Below, piece after piece: positions 29,295 to 40,241 of a stretch of 64,000 nucleotides of DNA. The position numbers and the translations under genes were made by a program. The notes under the pieces were generated by a model. The model was not told the origin of the DNA, did not search any database, and saw only the letters and a program-made list of their open reading frames with translations. The first letter of the stretch is position 1; each line of letters opens with the position of its first letter. The stretch covers positions 66,882 through 130,881 of the forward strand of contig VCMS01000233.1 of the NCBI GenBank assembly GCA_022539475.1, read 5' to 3'. Source of the stretch: Gracilaria domingensis. Its lineage: Eukaryota > Rhodophyta > Florideophyceae > Gracilariales > Gracilariaceae.

Positions 29295-30704
29295 ATGGCT
29301 GATTTGTTCGAGAAATTGGAATGCATCGGCAAGGGCTCCTTCGGGGAGGTTTTCAAGGGCCGAGAGATATCCACTGGTAAGATCGTCGCGCTCAAGCTTG
29401 TCGACTTAGAGAAAATGGATGAGGAGATAGACGTTATCCAGCGCGAGATCGAAGTTATGCGTCAAATATCAAATCCATATGTCGTTCAGTACTATACCTC
29501 TGTAATGGAAGGTTCCACTCTGTGGATTGTCATGGAGTACATGTCGGCGGGCTCTTTGAAGGAGCTCATAGACACTGTCGGCCCGCTACCGGAGGACGCA
29601 ATCGCCACTGTTATGAAGGCACTATGTCGAGGCTTAGATTATGTTCACAAAGGAAGCAAGCTTCATCGCGACATTAAAGCCGCCAATATTTTGCTCAATG
29701 ATAATGGAGAAGTTAAGCTTGCTGATTTTGGCGTCGCGGGGCAGATGACAACCACCATTCGCCAACGCAATACTTTTGTTGGTTCCCCATTTTGGATGGC
29801 ACCCGAAGTTGTGCAGAAGAGTCTTTACGATGAGAAGGCAGACATATGGTCTATCGGCATTACGGGAATTGAATTAGCGAATGGTTTACCGCCATATGCC
29901 ACGGAGCATCCGTTTCGAGCTTTGTTTCTGATTCCAAAGAATCCTCCTCCTCGTGTTGAAGGAAGTCACTTCTCAGACTCTTTCAAGGACTTCATAAGTC
30001 TTTGTTTGAAGAAGAACCCCATAGAGCGCCCGAGTGCTGAACAGCTATCGCATCATTCATTTCTGCGCAAAGCCCGTACCAGGTCAATCAGGGAGCTCAT
30101 CCGACAACGACAGCAGATATCTGGCGAAGTGGAAGGAAAAGTGGTCATTGGAGGTGATTCCATTACTGAATTCCCGGATTCGACTCTCAACTCGCAAAAG
30201 AAAGAGGGTGCGAGCAACGGAGAGGACAAGAAGTGGGAGTTTGACTTCGGATCGCTAACTGAATCCAAATCGGATAGTCAAACAAAGGCTGACGAGAGTC
30301 AAACGGTGCAAAATGAAGAAAGAAGTCCGGAAAAGCGGGGTCAGTCTTCAGAAGGTCAGAGAAGTCCGAAAACCTCTGGTACGGCACAAAAGAACACATC
30401 TGAAAGTACAGAAGCACCAGTCACAACGAATCGAGCTTCACAGAGCGAGATTCTGTCAGAGCTTATACTTCCTGTTATATCCGGCTTGAGGGCAGACGAG
30501 GTAACCGGTGGCAATCGTAATAGTCTACTAACCGCAAGTCTTGGAGCTTTAGAAGTCGCTTTCGTTGACGTGGAGAGCGCGCGCCCTGGGTTCTCACGTG
30601 TGCTTCTAGAATCTTTGTTCAAGGAGACCTTGCAATCGAATCTACCAGAGGCTAATTCGCTCGTGAAGCATGTGCTGCAACATTCGCGGGCGAACGGAAC
30701 ATGA
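29295..30704 (+). CDS. STE20/GCK-family serine/threonine kinase (MST3/STK24-like)
   Basis: 469 residues, single exon. Complete kinase domain at residues 5-255: glycine loop GKGSFGEVF (12-20), Lys in VALKL (about 34), catalytic loop HRDIKAANILL, DFG, and the GSPFWMAPEV activation-segment end with the nearby RNTFVG that is typical of germinal-centre kinases of the MST3/STK25 group. A Ser/Glu-rich linker follows (about 285-385) and a conserved helical end (about 390-465) that may correspond to the dimerising/MO25-facing tail. Such kinases act in polarity and stress signalling. All catalytic residues are present. Confidence 0.9.
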   Translation: MADLFEKLECIGKGSFGEVFKGREISTGKIVALKLVDLEKMDEEIDVIQREIEVMRQISNPYVVQYYTSVMEGSTLWIVMEYMSAGSLKELIDTVGPLPEDAIATVMKALCRGLDYVHKGSKLHRDIKAANILLNDNGEVKLADFGVAGQMTTTIRQRNTFVGSPFWMAPEVVQKSLYDEKADIWSIGITGIELANGLPPYATEHPFRALFLIPKNPPPRVEGSHFSDSFKDFISLCLKKNPIERPSAEQLSHHSFLRKARTRSIRELIRQRQQISGEVEGKVVIGGDSITEFPDSTLNSQKKEGASNGEDKKWEFDFGSLTESKSDSQTKADESQTVQNEERSPEKRGQSSEGQRSPKTSGTAQKNTSESTEAPVTTNRASQSEILSELILPVISGLRADEVTGGNRNSLLTASLGALEVAFVDVESARPGFSRVLLESLFKETLQSNLPEANSLVKHVLQHSRANGT

Positions 30705-32068
30705 TTATGGGGCATCAGCCTCTAACATACCAAAACTGGCTAGCGGAAACGCACCTTCCGTAACCGCCCTTCAGTGCTGGTATCAACCAGCTGCGACCAC
30801 CTCTACCAATGTCTGGCTCTCGCTTTATTTGCTGACGGCAGACGCATCTGGTTTTTAAACTAGGGAATATGGCGTCAGCATCAACAAGCTAGTTGGTGGC
30901 CCTACAATACTCTGTGAATAGTAGAACAAGCGTACAGTTTCTTAAGGAAGAATGAAACACTAGTAGGCTATTTCAGTACTGATCATGCTTTTAACACTAA
31001 ACAGAAGACCCCGCTGATGAACTGCAAACCCTGACAGGGATAGCAAACTGTAGGGGTATTGTTCCAAGAGTATTGCGGTATGCCTGTGAAACCATGAGAA
31101 CAGAGGGTTGAAAGGCACACCGCACCCGATACTCTCGGCAAAGGCAGGCTAGTGCTGCGCAGCAGGAAAACGTCCGTCAACCAGAAATCTGGGAGAATGA
31201 TTACCACATCTGCCGCACCAGCTTACCCGTTAGTCTCCGACGATAAAATTCTCGACGAGATTTTCATTCCGTGGCCAGTAATGGCTCCGGTAAAGCTCGC
31301 GCGATGCTTCTCGTCGTGGGCGGACAGTTGCAGTCATTTATGGTTATGCATTTCACGCAACTGAACGGCCATAAGTCTCCTTCTTCGGATGATCGTTCAA
31401 TGAATGGAAGCAAACTATAGGAAAGGGTGATCATGGTTTGCCGGACCATTCCCTCTTCAAAGCGTAAGAGACGTGGGCGTACTCTTCTCCTCCAAAAAGG
31501 AATGGTTCCCATTCTGATGGGAATGATTCGGCGGAATGCCGATCCAACACATATTTGGAAACCATCCCCTTTTCGAAGAGATGAGAAGAGACCATCAAGC
31601 TCCTGACAAGAGCAATTGCACCTTGACCGAAATAATAGCCACACATCGGTAGGTGCGATGATTGATCTTCATCAGCCATTGAAGACGGAGATGCGCGCGA
31701 GCGGCGACGACGGTGCCCTTCGCGTTTTTGACTTGTCCTTGTCCCTGCCGAAGACAACTTTACAGAACACTGTAATGATGTCAATTTTTTGGCGCGAAAA
31801 ACAGGTAGTCCTCTCTTCCTCTATTTTTGCGTCGAACCCAAGGCTCTGCTCGAAGCTACGGTTTAGATACAGACCAAGACGATTAGTGCAACGCTACCCG
31901 GATTATTGCTTCGTATCACCGCTAATAGGAACAACTGCTCGTGGCGGTTGCCTGAAGGGAGAGAGAGAACTTTGGACCTACCAGTGAATTATACGAGCGA
32001 GCTACGTCGCTGGGCCTCTACGTTGAACAATAGTCCAACTACCCATCGTGATCTGTGTACACCGCAAC
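30705..32068. other. Intergenic, no gene seen
   Basis: Over 1.3 kb without a supported gene. Small frames on both strands have no recognisable motif. I looked for tRNA arms and inverted repeats here and saw none. Confidence 0.4.
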
Positions 32069-33148
32069 ATGAAGGGTAGTGCTCAACTTTGGGTCGAGAA
32101 ATATCGACCACGAGCTGTTGCAGACGTTGCTCACCAAGAAGAGGTGGTGGCCACTCTGCAGAAAGCTGTCAAAGAACCGGCAGGAAGAGGTGATCTTCCA
32201 CATCTTTTGCTCTACGGACCACCAGGCACTGGAAAGACCTCCACCGCCTTAGCTCTTTGCCGCGATTTGTTTGGCCCTCAACACTATCGCACGAGAGTCC
32301 TGGAGCTTAATGCTTCCGATGAACGTGGAATCAAAGTTGTGCGCGACAAGATCAAAGTCTTCGCTCAGATAGCAGTATCTTCTAACGTTAGTACAAAGGC
32401 ATCAGATGGAAAGTCTTATCCGTGCCCGCCGTACAAAGTAGTCATTTTGGATGAGGCTGATGCAATTACACGCGACGCACAGACGGCACTTCGAAGAACG
32501 ATGGAAGCATATTCACGAGTAACCAGGTTCATCATCATATGTAATTATATTAGCCGAATTATTGGCCCACTTGCCTCACGATGTGCAAAGTTCAGGTTCA
32601 ATCCCTTGCCCCTCGAGGCAATGAAAGGTCATCTGCAAAAAATTGCCAAAGCCGAACATGTGAAAGTATCCGATGAAACTCTGGAATCGTTAGTAGAAGC
32701 CTCCGAAGGTGATTTACGAAAGGCGATTAACACCATGCAAACTGCACAACGAATACAATCTGACGCTGAACTTGACATCGACAGCATTTCTGCTGCTGCC
32801 TGTCTGGTGCCCCCGTCCGTCGTGGATACCTTTGATAACTCAATAACCGCGAAAGGGGCAACGAGTGCATCTGTACGCAAAGCAGTTGATGAAATTTTGG
32901 TGGAGGGGTATTCTTCAGCCCAGCTTTTAACGCAATACGCGGATCGGCTCATTGGTAGAAGGTCAAGCGCAGGTATCAGCAAGCTGAATGATTTGCAAAA
33001 GGCAGCGATGTCACTTGTGCTAGCCGACGCAGAGAAAGCTCTTATCGACGGTTGCGATGAGAAAGTGCAGCTTTATGACATCGCTTGTAGGATTTCTCGA
33101 ATAGCCAATACTGCAGAGAGCGATATAGCCGCCCTGCAGAAAGCCTGA
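32069..33148 (+). CDS. RFC4: Replication factor C subunit 4 (clamp loader)
   Basis: 359 residues. An AAA+ ATPase: WVEKYRP (RFC box II) at 8-14, Walker A GPPGTGKT at 50-57, LELNASDERGI, Walker B VVILDEAD, the ALRRTME sensor helix, and SRC (LASRCAKFRF) holding the arginine finger. The sequence pattern GPQHYRTRVLELNASDERG is closest to RFC4 (yeast Rfc2). It is one of the subunits that load PCNA onto DNA. The start is chosen at MKGSAQLW since RFC box II normally lies close to the N-terminus. Confidence 0.9.
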   Translation: MKGSAQLWVEKYRPRAVADVAHQEEVVATLQKAVKEPAGRGDLPHLLLYGPPGTGKTSTALALCRDLFGPQHYRTRVLELNASDERGIKVVRDKIKVFAQIAVSSNVSTKASDGKSYPCPPYKVVILDEADAITRDAQTALRRTMEAYSRVTRFIIICNYISRIIGPLASRCAKFRFNPLPLEAMKGHLQKIAKAEHVKVSDETLESLVEASEGDLRKAINTMQTAQRIQSDAELDIDSISAAACLVPPSVVDTFDNSITAKGATSASVRKAVDEILVEGYSSAQLLTQYADRLIGRRSSAGISKLNDLQKAAMSLVLADAEKALIDGCDEKVQLYDIACRISRIANTAESDIAALQKA

Positions 33149-33287
33149 CCTTATCTCGCATGCATAAAATGACTGCCCAATTTACCCATATAAAGAAAGA
33201 AGTTTTTCTTCTTCTCCATGGAAGTATGTTTCGGGCATTGTATGACCCATCTCGCGTTCGCTCCGTCGCTCTTATTTTAGTTTGTTG

Positions 33288-34169
33288 TTATGACTGCAGC
33301 AATACTGAGATGACAATATTGCATAAGATGAATGCCCAAGAATAGGAAATCACACACGTTGGTGTTTGTGAAGCCTGAGCTGCACAGACCCAGTCGTCAT
33401 CCATACAAGCGGGCGACAGCTTTCGGAAAACGAACGAGATGGGTCTCAATGCTCGGCAGTCCAGCGTCATAGCGACCCCCTGCTTCGCGGATGTGTCTCT
33501 CCATGAAAAGTAGTACCATAGAAATATGAACGATATGATCCTCGGGATCATTCTAAGCATGTGATTTGAAACGCCTTGTCGTACAACTCGCGCGCCCGGC
33601 TTGATCATTTCTGCAAGCGCGCTGGTCATGGCGTCTATTCCCATCGAACTGGACGCGCTTACGCCTTGTTCAGCTGTTGCGAACCGTACAAAACAAAGAA
33701 AACGTCAGCTCACTCTTTCCCCCATGAATCTGAGAATGAAATCGGTGAGAGGTGGGAATAGTTGTTGATCATGTGGGAACAAACCTTTCTTTTCGTTCAG
33801 AGCCTTTTCAACTTTGTTTGCCTCTCGAGTGACGCGAGCGTACTGAACGAGGGTATCTGGAGCATGGAGCTGTTTTGCTTCGTTTCGCAGCTGTTTGAGA
33901 CGTTGTTGCAGGAATTCAGTGCTTTGCTCATCGACTGGCTCCGGTTGCTCACTGCTGATTCCAACATTTTCGGGCTCTAGAGCTGGTGATGGTTGTGGTT
34001 GGGGCCTTTGTTGGGGCTCAGATCGGGGCTCGTTTTGAGACGATGGTATCGCGGGTGGTTGGTTGGCCTCTGTTGTTCGATTGAGGACGGCGTCAATGGC
34101 AGGCGCGAATCGATCGATGGCAAGACCGCCGACGTGAGCTAAGATGCTGGTTGCGATGACGACTTCCAT
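33288..34169 (-). CDS. GET1: GET1/WRB homologue, tail-anchored protein receptor
   Basis: Two exons: 33785-34169 and 33288-33673, joined by removing 33674-33784 (GTTTGT...CAACAG, 111 bases); both ends are phase 1, and the spliced frame passes through NEKK-AEQGVS. Start MEVVIATS; an in-frame ATG at 34280 would add 37 residues. Hydrophobic first helix, Pro/Gln-rich linker, a coiled coil (STEFLQQRLKQLRNEAKQL) and then DTLVQYARVTREANKVEK, which matches the conserved coiled-coil block of WRB/Get1 that docks the GET3 ATPase. The second exon has IISFIFLWYYFSW and SWAFILCNIVI, the last two membrane helices. It forms the ER insertase for tail-anchored proteins with GET2/CAML. Confidence 0.75.
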
Positions 34170-34280
34170 GTCCGATCGGTCGATTGTTCCGACAAAGTAT
34201 GCTTGTGGTGTATCCACACGGTGGCGGCGATCACGTGGCAGGGGGATCAAATGGCCGAACACGCTTTCGATGCATTTCAA

Positions 34281-35606
34281 TCATTTTGCAGACGTTGCGA
34301 AAAGTAACCAGAAGTTGTTGGGAATTCTTGGGAAAAGTTGCCGTTGTGTACGATGATAGTGATTGGTGCGCCAAGAATGCTGTCAGTGCCACCCTGAAAA
34401 TAAGGTTTAAAAGCTAGAAAGCAATTGGTTACCTTCGTGGGAGACCACCCGGACCAATGAAAAGTTTACACCTGTGCAATGCTGCTGAGCTACACGTACA
34501 ACTATAAAGCTAAAGGACTTGTCCTTCGCGAGGGCAGCGACGCGACGCGAATTCAGCGCATTGCGCCGCACGCCTTTCGCGGCACGCGTTCTTTTGACTT
34601 CCTCTCGGGTTTCGTTGCCACAAGGAAGCTGGCGCCAAAGAACTCGAGTTCGAATGTAAAGTTCACCGTTGACATCATCCGGGGGAGATCGCTTGTCACA
34701 TCCCCGAGTGTGGTACCGAAGCTTGGCGCCTTGAATGCGTGCCGCATCAGACGGCTCCAACTACCTGTAGCGGGGATCGTCGTTGAGTTGCAAAACATTT
34801 TGCAAGGTAGCGATGATGAGCTCTCATCAAGTGGCGGTGTCTGACAGTGCAACCGTGCCTTGTCCCAATAAAGAACAGCCAGCATGAAAACGCACCCCGA
34901 GCACTATTAGCCATGAACAAAATAAACACCAATTGGCAAGAAATAATGAGTGCGCAAGGTGTATGCTTGGTCCGCACACGTCAGTTGCACACAATATGAT
35001 ACGAACCCTTGACCCTGCCAGATTCTTCAGAGTGTGGAACACTTCGTGATGGTGAGGAGGCCAGCACATGCGCCATTAACACGGTACCGTCTCAACGAAG
35101 ACAAGATACAATGCGAGGAAAGTGGAGCAGCACTTTCGCCGCGAAACAGCGGCTGTCGGGGAGTTGCTACCCCCGCGCCGTCAAGCAGTCAGGAGAGAGT
35201 CAAAATGAGCGCGCATCAGCCTGCACGAGGCATACATCTGTGGGCCCGTGACGGCGTCCAGCACGGCACGCGCCCTCTCGCCACAGGTGGACATGCCCCA
35301 ACGCATGCCGCTCACCACACGAGTGCAACGTGGCCCGCGTCCATTGGCGCCGAAGCGCAAAACAAATCAATAGTTGTACAGCGGAGAAAAAAAGACGTGC
35401 CGGAAAGCAGAGACGGAAACGACGCGCCAATCAGTCGCGCCGCCTCCCCACGACGAGCTGCGTTTCTACGTCGGTCTGTCTCTGCGTACAAAGCTGAAAG
35501 TCGCGGGGCGTTGAGCTGGGGCCGTGTTCTACATGACCCTCGTCTTCGACCCGTCGCCGCTGCGCTGGGGGAGCCCTCGATGCATTCTGGCGCTCTCTCT
35601 GCTAAC
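34281..35606. other. Intergenic, no gene seen
   Basis: Long spacer between GET1 (-) and the transporter gene (+), so a divergent promoter region. The + frame of the transporter is open far upstream (to 35034) but that part is basic and non-hydrophobic, with no family similarity, so I treat it as untranslated. Confidence 0.4.
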
Positions 35607-36761
35607 ATGAATTCCGTCTCTACGCAGCCGGCGCGCTGGCGGCAGAAGGTGGTGCAGTTTGACATGTCGCACAACTCCATCGCGCTTGCCTTCTATGCCG
35701 TTGCCGCCACGCTGCGCCTCGCCACCCGCGTTGACTTGCCTCCGGTTGTGCCCGACATTGCGTTTGGCATCGCCGTCGTTGTTGTTGCGATATGTGCCAC
35801 GCTCACCATCACGCGGTCGTATATCTTTCCGGCCGCTTTCGTTCAGGACTTTCGAAACCCTCGTCTGGTCAATTTCTTCTACTTACCTCCGATCATCAGC
35901 GCACTGGCGCTGACATCTATGCCATCAGCGTTTCGGGTATACGTTCCTATGACCATAGTGTTTTATGTCATTACCGTATATCAGACCGCCCTTTCGCTTT
36001 ACCTGTACGGAAATTGGCTGTACGCACAATCTCTCTCAGACACCATCTACCCGCTTATCTTCATGCAAACCGTCGGCTTCTTCCTTCTTTCCATCGTCGC
36101 TTCCCAACTTGTACTGCCGGAAGTATCCTTCTTCCTTCTCACGGCCGCCCTTCTCTTCTGGTTGCTAATTTTCGTCACCCTCTTTCAACATTCCCCCACT
36201 ACTCTCGCCAAGACCAATGAAACCCCTTCGCCCATCTTCTTTCTGTTTCTGGCTCCGACTGCACAGGCAACCATCGCAACCCTTTTCCTCCTTGCAGCAA
36301 GAAATGCAGAACTTCCTCCACGTACGCTACTGCCATTAGAACCATTGCCATGGTCGGTCGGTGCCGAGCTGGCCCACTATGTCAACCTATTCCTCTACTT
36401 GCTCATGCTGCGCCTCATGCCCTTGTGGCTCAATCGCCCATTCTCAGTTGTCTGGTGGGCGTATGTCTTCCCCTTGGCCGGTGCTACCGGCGCTATACTG
36501 CTACGCTACGAGAAAGTGCGCGGTACTTTGTGGCTCGTCCTGACAGTAGCATCCGGAGCTCTTACTGCGGCAGCCATGATCATAGTCACCATTCTTACGC
36601 TGCGAGGCATATTTAATGGTACCTTTCCAAACAACGAGAAAAACAGGAAGGCTTATGAAGTGTTTTGGAAAGGGCGGAGCACTATGTCACGAATGAAGGT
36701 ACCTGACGGAATCTCCACGGACAGCTTTCCGGAATCCTCTGACAGCGCGGATAATGTCTAG
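35607..36761 (+). CDS. SLAC1/TehA/Mae1-type anion or dicarboxylate transporter
   Basis: 384 residues with about ten hydrophobic helices between residues 25 and 335 and a short hydrophilic C-terminus. Family-like segments are SPIFFLFLAPTAQATIATLF in the middle, and VVWWAYVFPLAGATGA in a later helix, which recalls the W-x-Y-T/V-F-P block of SLAC1 and tellurite-resistance/dicarboxylate carriers. These are plasma-membrane channels or carriers for anions such as malate, nitrate or chloride. The gating Phe of SLAC1 could not be placed by eye. Start MNSVSTQPARW; another ATG nine codons upstream is possible. Confidence 0.6.
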   Translation: MNSVSTQPARWRQKVVQFDMSHNSIALAFYAVAATLRLATRVDLPPVVPDIAFGIAVVVVAICATLTITRSYIFPAAFVQDFRNPRLVNFFYLPPIISALALTSMPSAFRVYVPMTIVFYVITVYQTALSLYLYGNWLYAQSLSDTIYPLIFMQTVGFFLLSIVASQLVLPEVSFFLLTAALLFWLLIFVTLFQHSPTTLAKTNETPSPIFFLFLAPTAQATIATLFLLAARNAELPPRTLLPLEPLPWSVGAELAHYVNLFLYLLMLRLMPLWLNRPFSVVWWAYVFPLAGATGAILLRYEKVRGTLWLVLTVASGALTAAAMIIVTILTLRGIFNGTFPNNEKNRKAYEVFWKGRSTMSRMKVPDGISTDSFPESSDSADNV

Positions 36762-37649
36762 CCGCCTTGTCCTGGGCAAATTTGTTGCAGATTAGTGAGG
36801 CTTTTCCAGCTTTACAAAGTCTTGAGCGTTCAGCAGCCTTACTGGCCCTGATGCCTTGCTGTGTCCTGCTTGCTCGGTAATCATTACCACGATGAACGCG
36901 TGTCGAATGTAAAGTGGCGAAGTCTTTTTGAAGCTCACCGCGAGTTCGGTCGGCAAGGCGCTCGAAGCGGCGCCAACTCATTTAACTATTTTTAGTATCT
37001 AGTAGGAATGTGCATAAACGAATCTTCGCCGCGTGTTCTTGTCCTGTTGCGAGCGCATGGTGTTGCAAGACGTTCGATGACTTCATTGAAGTCGCAGTGT
37101 TGTTAAGTGTCAGTACATGTTGTGTGCTTGAGGTTTTCAGTGAAAGTGTGTCACACGGGGGACATGCTCAGTGTGACGACGCAAACCGACTAGGCCATAA
37201 ACCAGGTTTATAACCATGGCAACATATACGTAGGATGGCTACTGTGTGTTAAGCCAGGGCGTGAGGGTGCTAAAAACCACCCCTTCTAGGAGATTCCTTG
37301 GCGGGTGTTCTAAGCAGTGGCCAAAAGGTGTCATGAGCTTTTCTTGGTGAAGAGCACCTCGAACTGGAGACGGTAAGTTGCGAGCACTTTCTCCTAGGAA
37401 CGAAGTCCTGTCAATCAATCGCTTTGGCGCATAAACAAAAAGCGAAGATTGCTGTTCTGTCCACGGCAAAAGGCACCTCGACGGCACTTCTCAAACGAAG
37501 TTCATCGCTACGTCCTAAGTTCCTCTTTCTCATTCTCTCTCTCTTTCTTCTTTCTCTCTCCGTACCAGCCAATGCAGCGCAGTATGTTCAATACGTTATT
37601 CACCAAGTTTGATTCACAAAATGAAGAGGTGAAAGGAAGAGCGCTTGGA
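36762..37649. other. Intergenic, no gene seen
   Basis: 3' flanks of convergent genes. A pyrimidine-rich run (ctttctcattctctctctctttcttctttctctctc) is present around 37525-37560. No gene. Confidence 0.45.
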
Positions 37650-38249
37650 TTATACATCACCAGACATTCTTGCTTTGCGGTACTTGCGTAGAGCGTAGCT
37701 GCGGAACTTGGTTAGGTCATTCTCAATGGCCCCCTCAACAAAGTTGGACACAAGAGAGGAGCGCATTATGGACGCCAAGAGACTTTCAATGTCATAGTCT
37801 ACAGTCATAACCAGGTTTGTGGCTTTGTGTTGCACATCTTCGAACTGTACCTCGCCAGTATGAACGAGTCCTGTGACACTCCTCCAGCGGATTGCCGGGA
37901 TATCACTGGTCTGATTCTGAACATTCTCGACGTCCTTTGCTCGCCAACTCAGACGAACGCCGTTCCACGCAAACTTCCATTCTGAGAAGGAGGGATCTTC
38001 GGCGTCTCGTTCGACGGCTTCTAGCGTTGAGGACCACTCAGACATCTTGGACAAGTCCGCAAAGAGTTCGAAACAGTAGCGATTGGGAGCCTCGATCTTG
38101 AGCGGGACGCTGACGCGCACCATCTCCGCCGTGGGGGCTGTGAAGGTACGCGGTGGCGCGCGCTGAGTGCGAGGGGCTGATGGGAACGCACTCCGCCGCG
38201 GGACGAAGACGGCAGAGGCGGTGAAGGCTACTTTGGTTCTGCTGAGCAT
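37650..38249 (-). CDS. Plastid-targeted SRPBCC (polyketide cyclase/START-like) protein
   Basis: 199 residues. The first about 40 residues are rich in Ser, Ala, Arg and Pro with almost no acids (SRTKVAFTASAVFVPRRSAF), as in plastid transit peptides. The rest, from VRVSVPLKIEAPNRYCFELFADLSKM, follows the SRPBCC fold: an opening beta strand, a helix with the typical AP...(V/C)F..F.D...M.EW pattern, then W-rich strands and a long C-terminal helix. Similar proteins occur in cyanobacteria and algal plastids and bind lipids or other hydrophobic ligands; the ligand here is not known. Diverges from the RRM gene over a very GC-rich region. Confidence 0.65.
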   Translation of the reverse strand: MLSRTKVAFTASAVFVPRRSAFPSAPRTQRAPPRTFTAPTAEMVRVSVPLKIEAPNRYCFELFADLSKMSEWSSTLEAVERDAEDPSFSEWKFAWNGVRLSWRAKDVENVQNQTSDIPAIRWRSVTGLVHTGEVQFEDVQHKATNLVMTVDYDIESLLASIMRSSLVSNFVEGAIENDLTKFRSYALRKYRKARMSGDV

Positions 38250-38818
38250 GGCGCTGACCGCGATTCTCAGCGCTCGAAATCAACGAGCTTAGCTCGACTA
38301 GGCGCGTGGATTTCTTCTGCTCGAGTCCGAGATACAGCGGCTGCACGCATCTAATTCACCGGAAGAGTAATATTATCTACTACGCGCCCGCATGGCTCCG
38401 CGTAGATACCACTGTACCTCCACCACATCGCCGCGTGCGGACGGCGCGCAGCGCGCACGCAGCTGCACGCAGCTGCACGCCAATTCGGCAGTGCGCCACT
38501 GACAACGCGCCACGCGCGCGACGTGTGCGCGCCAAATGAGCGCGCGCGCGTGGCCGTCGTCCAATCCGTCGTCGGTGCGACGTCGCGCGGCGCTGCCCAT
38601 GCGCGCGCGCGGCGCCGCGGGCTGCGCTTCACCGTGGACGCTCGCGCGCACCTGCTGCCGCGCTTTCCGCTCGTGCGCGTCGCTCGACTCGTGATTGTTT
38701 CCCGCCACCGTGTCGGCTCGTAACCTTTCGCCGCAGCGGCGTCTTATACACACGCCGCCGCGTTGCGCGCGCTCTCTGTTTACCGTCAGCCTTGTGCCCC
38801 AGCTTGTGCGCCTTCACC
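38250..38818. promoter_or_regulatory. CpG-dense divergent promoter
   Basis: The 570 bases between two divergent genes are extremely GC- and CpG-rich, with long gcgcgc runs at about 38440-38670. No tRNA or other RNA gene is visible. The sharp local change in composition and its position between start codons suggest a CpG-island-like bidirectional promoter. Confidence 0.5.
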
Positions 38819-40072
38819 ATGGATGATGACTGGGCGTCCGACGGCGAAGAGGAGGGTCTTGGCGACCTTTCCGATATTCCAGACATCGATATTCCTCCCC
38901 AGCAGCGTCAGAACGCGCCGCCGCCCCCAAATCCCCAGTTCCCCGCTGCTCCTCAGCGTCCGCCGCCGCCGCGCCAGAACGCCTGGACCAAGCCCATTCA
39001 GTCTCAGCACGTTCGCTCCGCCGTTCAGCAGCCATCCAACGCTCGTGGCCATCATCGCAGACAGAATTCGTTCCCCGCCTCCTTCGGCTCCAAGCTCGAC
39101 AGGTTCGATTCAGATCCTCTGCGGCAGCAGTCTTCGAGAGCCCCAACTGGGCCGTCCATAACTCTCTACGTCGCCAATCTGCCATATGAAACCCATGAGC
39201 AAGCAATTGGAGACTTCTTCTCCATCAACACCATCCAAGTCTTTGGCATTCGTCTCATGAGACATGCCGACACTGGAAACATTAAGGCTGCGCTCGTTAC
39301 CATTGCAGCCGATCACGTCACCAAGGCCCTCGCCACGGACGGCAAGTTATTTGGAGGCAGGACAATACATGTCAAGGTCGATGGCACAGACGGCAAGCGC
39401 GGAGGTCGCGATAGAGATCGTGGCGAGCGCGGCCATAACAGAACCCCTTCATTCGGATCTTCTTTCGGATCCCGAGTTGCTGCAAACGGCAACTCTCGTT
39501 CTGCTTCAGCGTGGAATGATCGTGGACCTGGCCACAGCTTTGATAGTCAACTCACTCGACGTGCCAGTGATAGTGCACGCGAAGATCGGCGATCTCGCGT
39601 AGCTTCTCACTCCAAAGATCCCACCATCCCCACCGGACCGCCGCCCGCTGGCCGGAAGAAGCTTCAACTCAAGCCTCGAACAAAGCCCCCACCTGCTCTT
39701 CAGGTTAATCAAAGAGTTGGTAATGCTCCCAAGCCGCCACAATCGGCGATGCCTGCTCCAGGGAGACAAGAGAATGACAGCTTTTCCCAACAAAAGGGAG
39801 GTGACGCACCGCGAAGAGTAAATAGTACTGGGGGAGAACGATTCAATCGAAACGACCGTGCTGTCGAAAAGTTTGACAGGGTTGAACGACGTGACCGAGG
39901 TGAACGAGGGGAAAAACCATCTGAAGAATCAGCAAGCAAATGGACAAATCTGAAGGAAACAAACGTTTCTCGCTCACCATCCCAACAAGCCTCCAAGAAA
40001 GAGGATGATTCAAAGAGACCGGTGCTATTGAACACTTTTGCAGCTCTTGAACTTAATGACTCCGATGCGTGA
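38819..40072 (+). CDS. eIF4B/eIF4H-like RRM translation factor
   Basis: 417 residues; the ATG has a good context (CACCATGG). An acidic start MDDDWASDGEEE, a Pro-rich segment, one RRM at about 114-187 (ITLYVANLPYETHEQAIGDFF as RNP2, and a weak RNP1 around NIKAALVTIA), then an RG/DR-rich region (GGRDRDRGERG), further basic and Pro-rich parts and an R/E/D-rich C-terminus ending in NTFAALELNDSDA. This order of acidic tip, RRM and RGG/DRG segments is that of eIF4B/eIF4H, which stimulate the eIF4A helicase in translation initiation. The RNP1 is poor in aromatic residues, so RNA binding may be altered. Confidence 0.7.
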   Translation: MDDDWASDGEEEGLGDLSDIPDIDIPPQQRQNAPPPPNPQFPAAPQRPPPPRQNAWTKPIQSQHVRSAVQQPSNARGHHRRQNSFPASFGSKLDRFDSDPLRQQSSRAPTGPSITLYVANLPYETHEQAIGDFFSINTIQVFGIRLMRHADTGNIKAALVTIAADHVTKALATDGKLFGGRTIHVKVDGTDGKRGGRDRDRGERGHNRTPSFGSSFGSRVAANGNSRSASAWNDRGPGHSFDSQLTRRASDSAREDRRSRVASHSKDPTIPTGPPPAGRKKLQLKPRTKPPPALQVNQRVGNAPKPPQSAMPAPGRQENDSFSQQKGGDAPRRVNSTGGERFNRNDRAVEKFDRVERRDRGERGEKPSEESASKWTNLKETNVSRSPSQQASKKEDDSKRPVLLNTFAALELNDSDA

Positions 40073-40241
40073 AACAGCAGTGATGCAGCTGTTACGATCT
40101 TTAAATCCTTTCAATATAAACCCCTGCCTTCAGCGTGTGACAATGTAAATCTTTGATTATACTGAGTCCGTCGTTTCTTTGAGCGATTTATAATCCTAGT
40201 ACAGAGGCTCTCACGCCGCCGACTTTATTCACATTGTTATC

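Noticed and set aside
30705-32068. Short frames on both strands, up to 126 codons
   Set aside because: No motif, no consistent composition and overlapping one another; treated as chance.
33674-33784. A 40-base intron in GET1 starting at GTGAGC (33674-33713)
   Set aside because: Its use leaves exon 1 in phase 0 while the downstream exon needs phase 1, so the frame stops at once. The GTTTGT donor at 33784 fits both ends.
35034-35606. 190-residue N-terminal extension of the transporter frame
   Set aside because: Basic, low hydrophobicity, no family similarity. The membrane domain begins shortly after the ATG at 35607.
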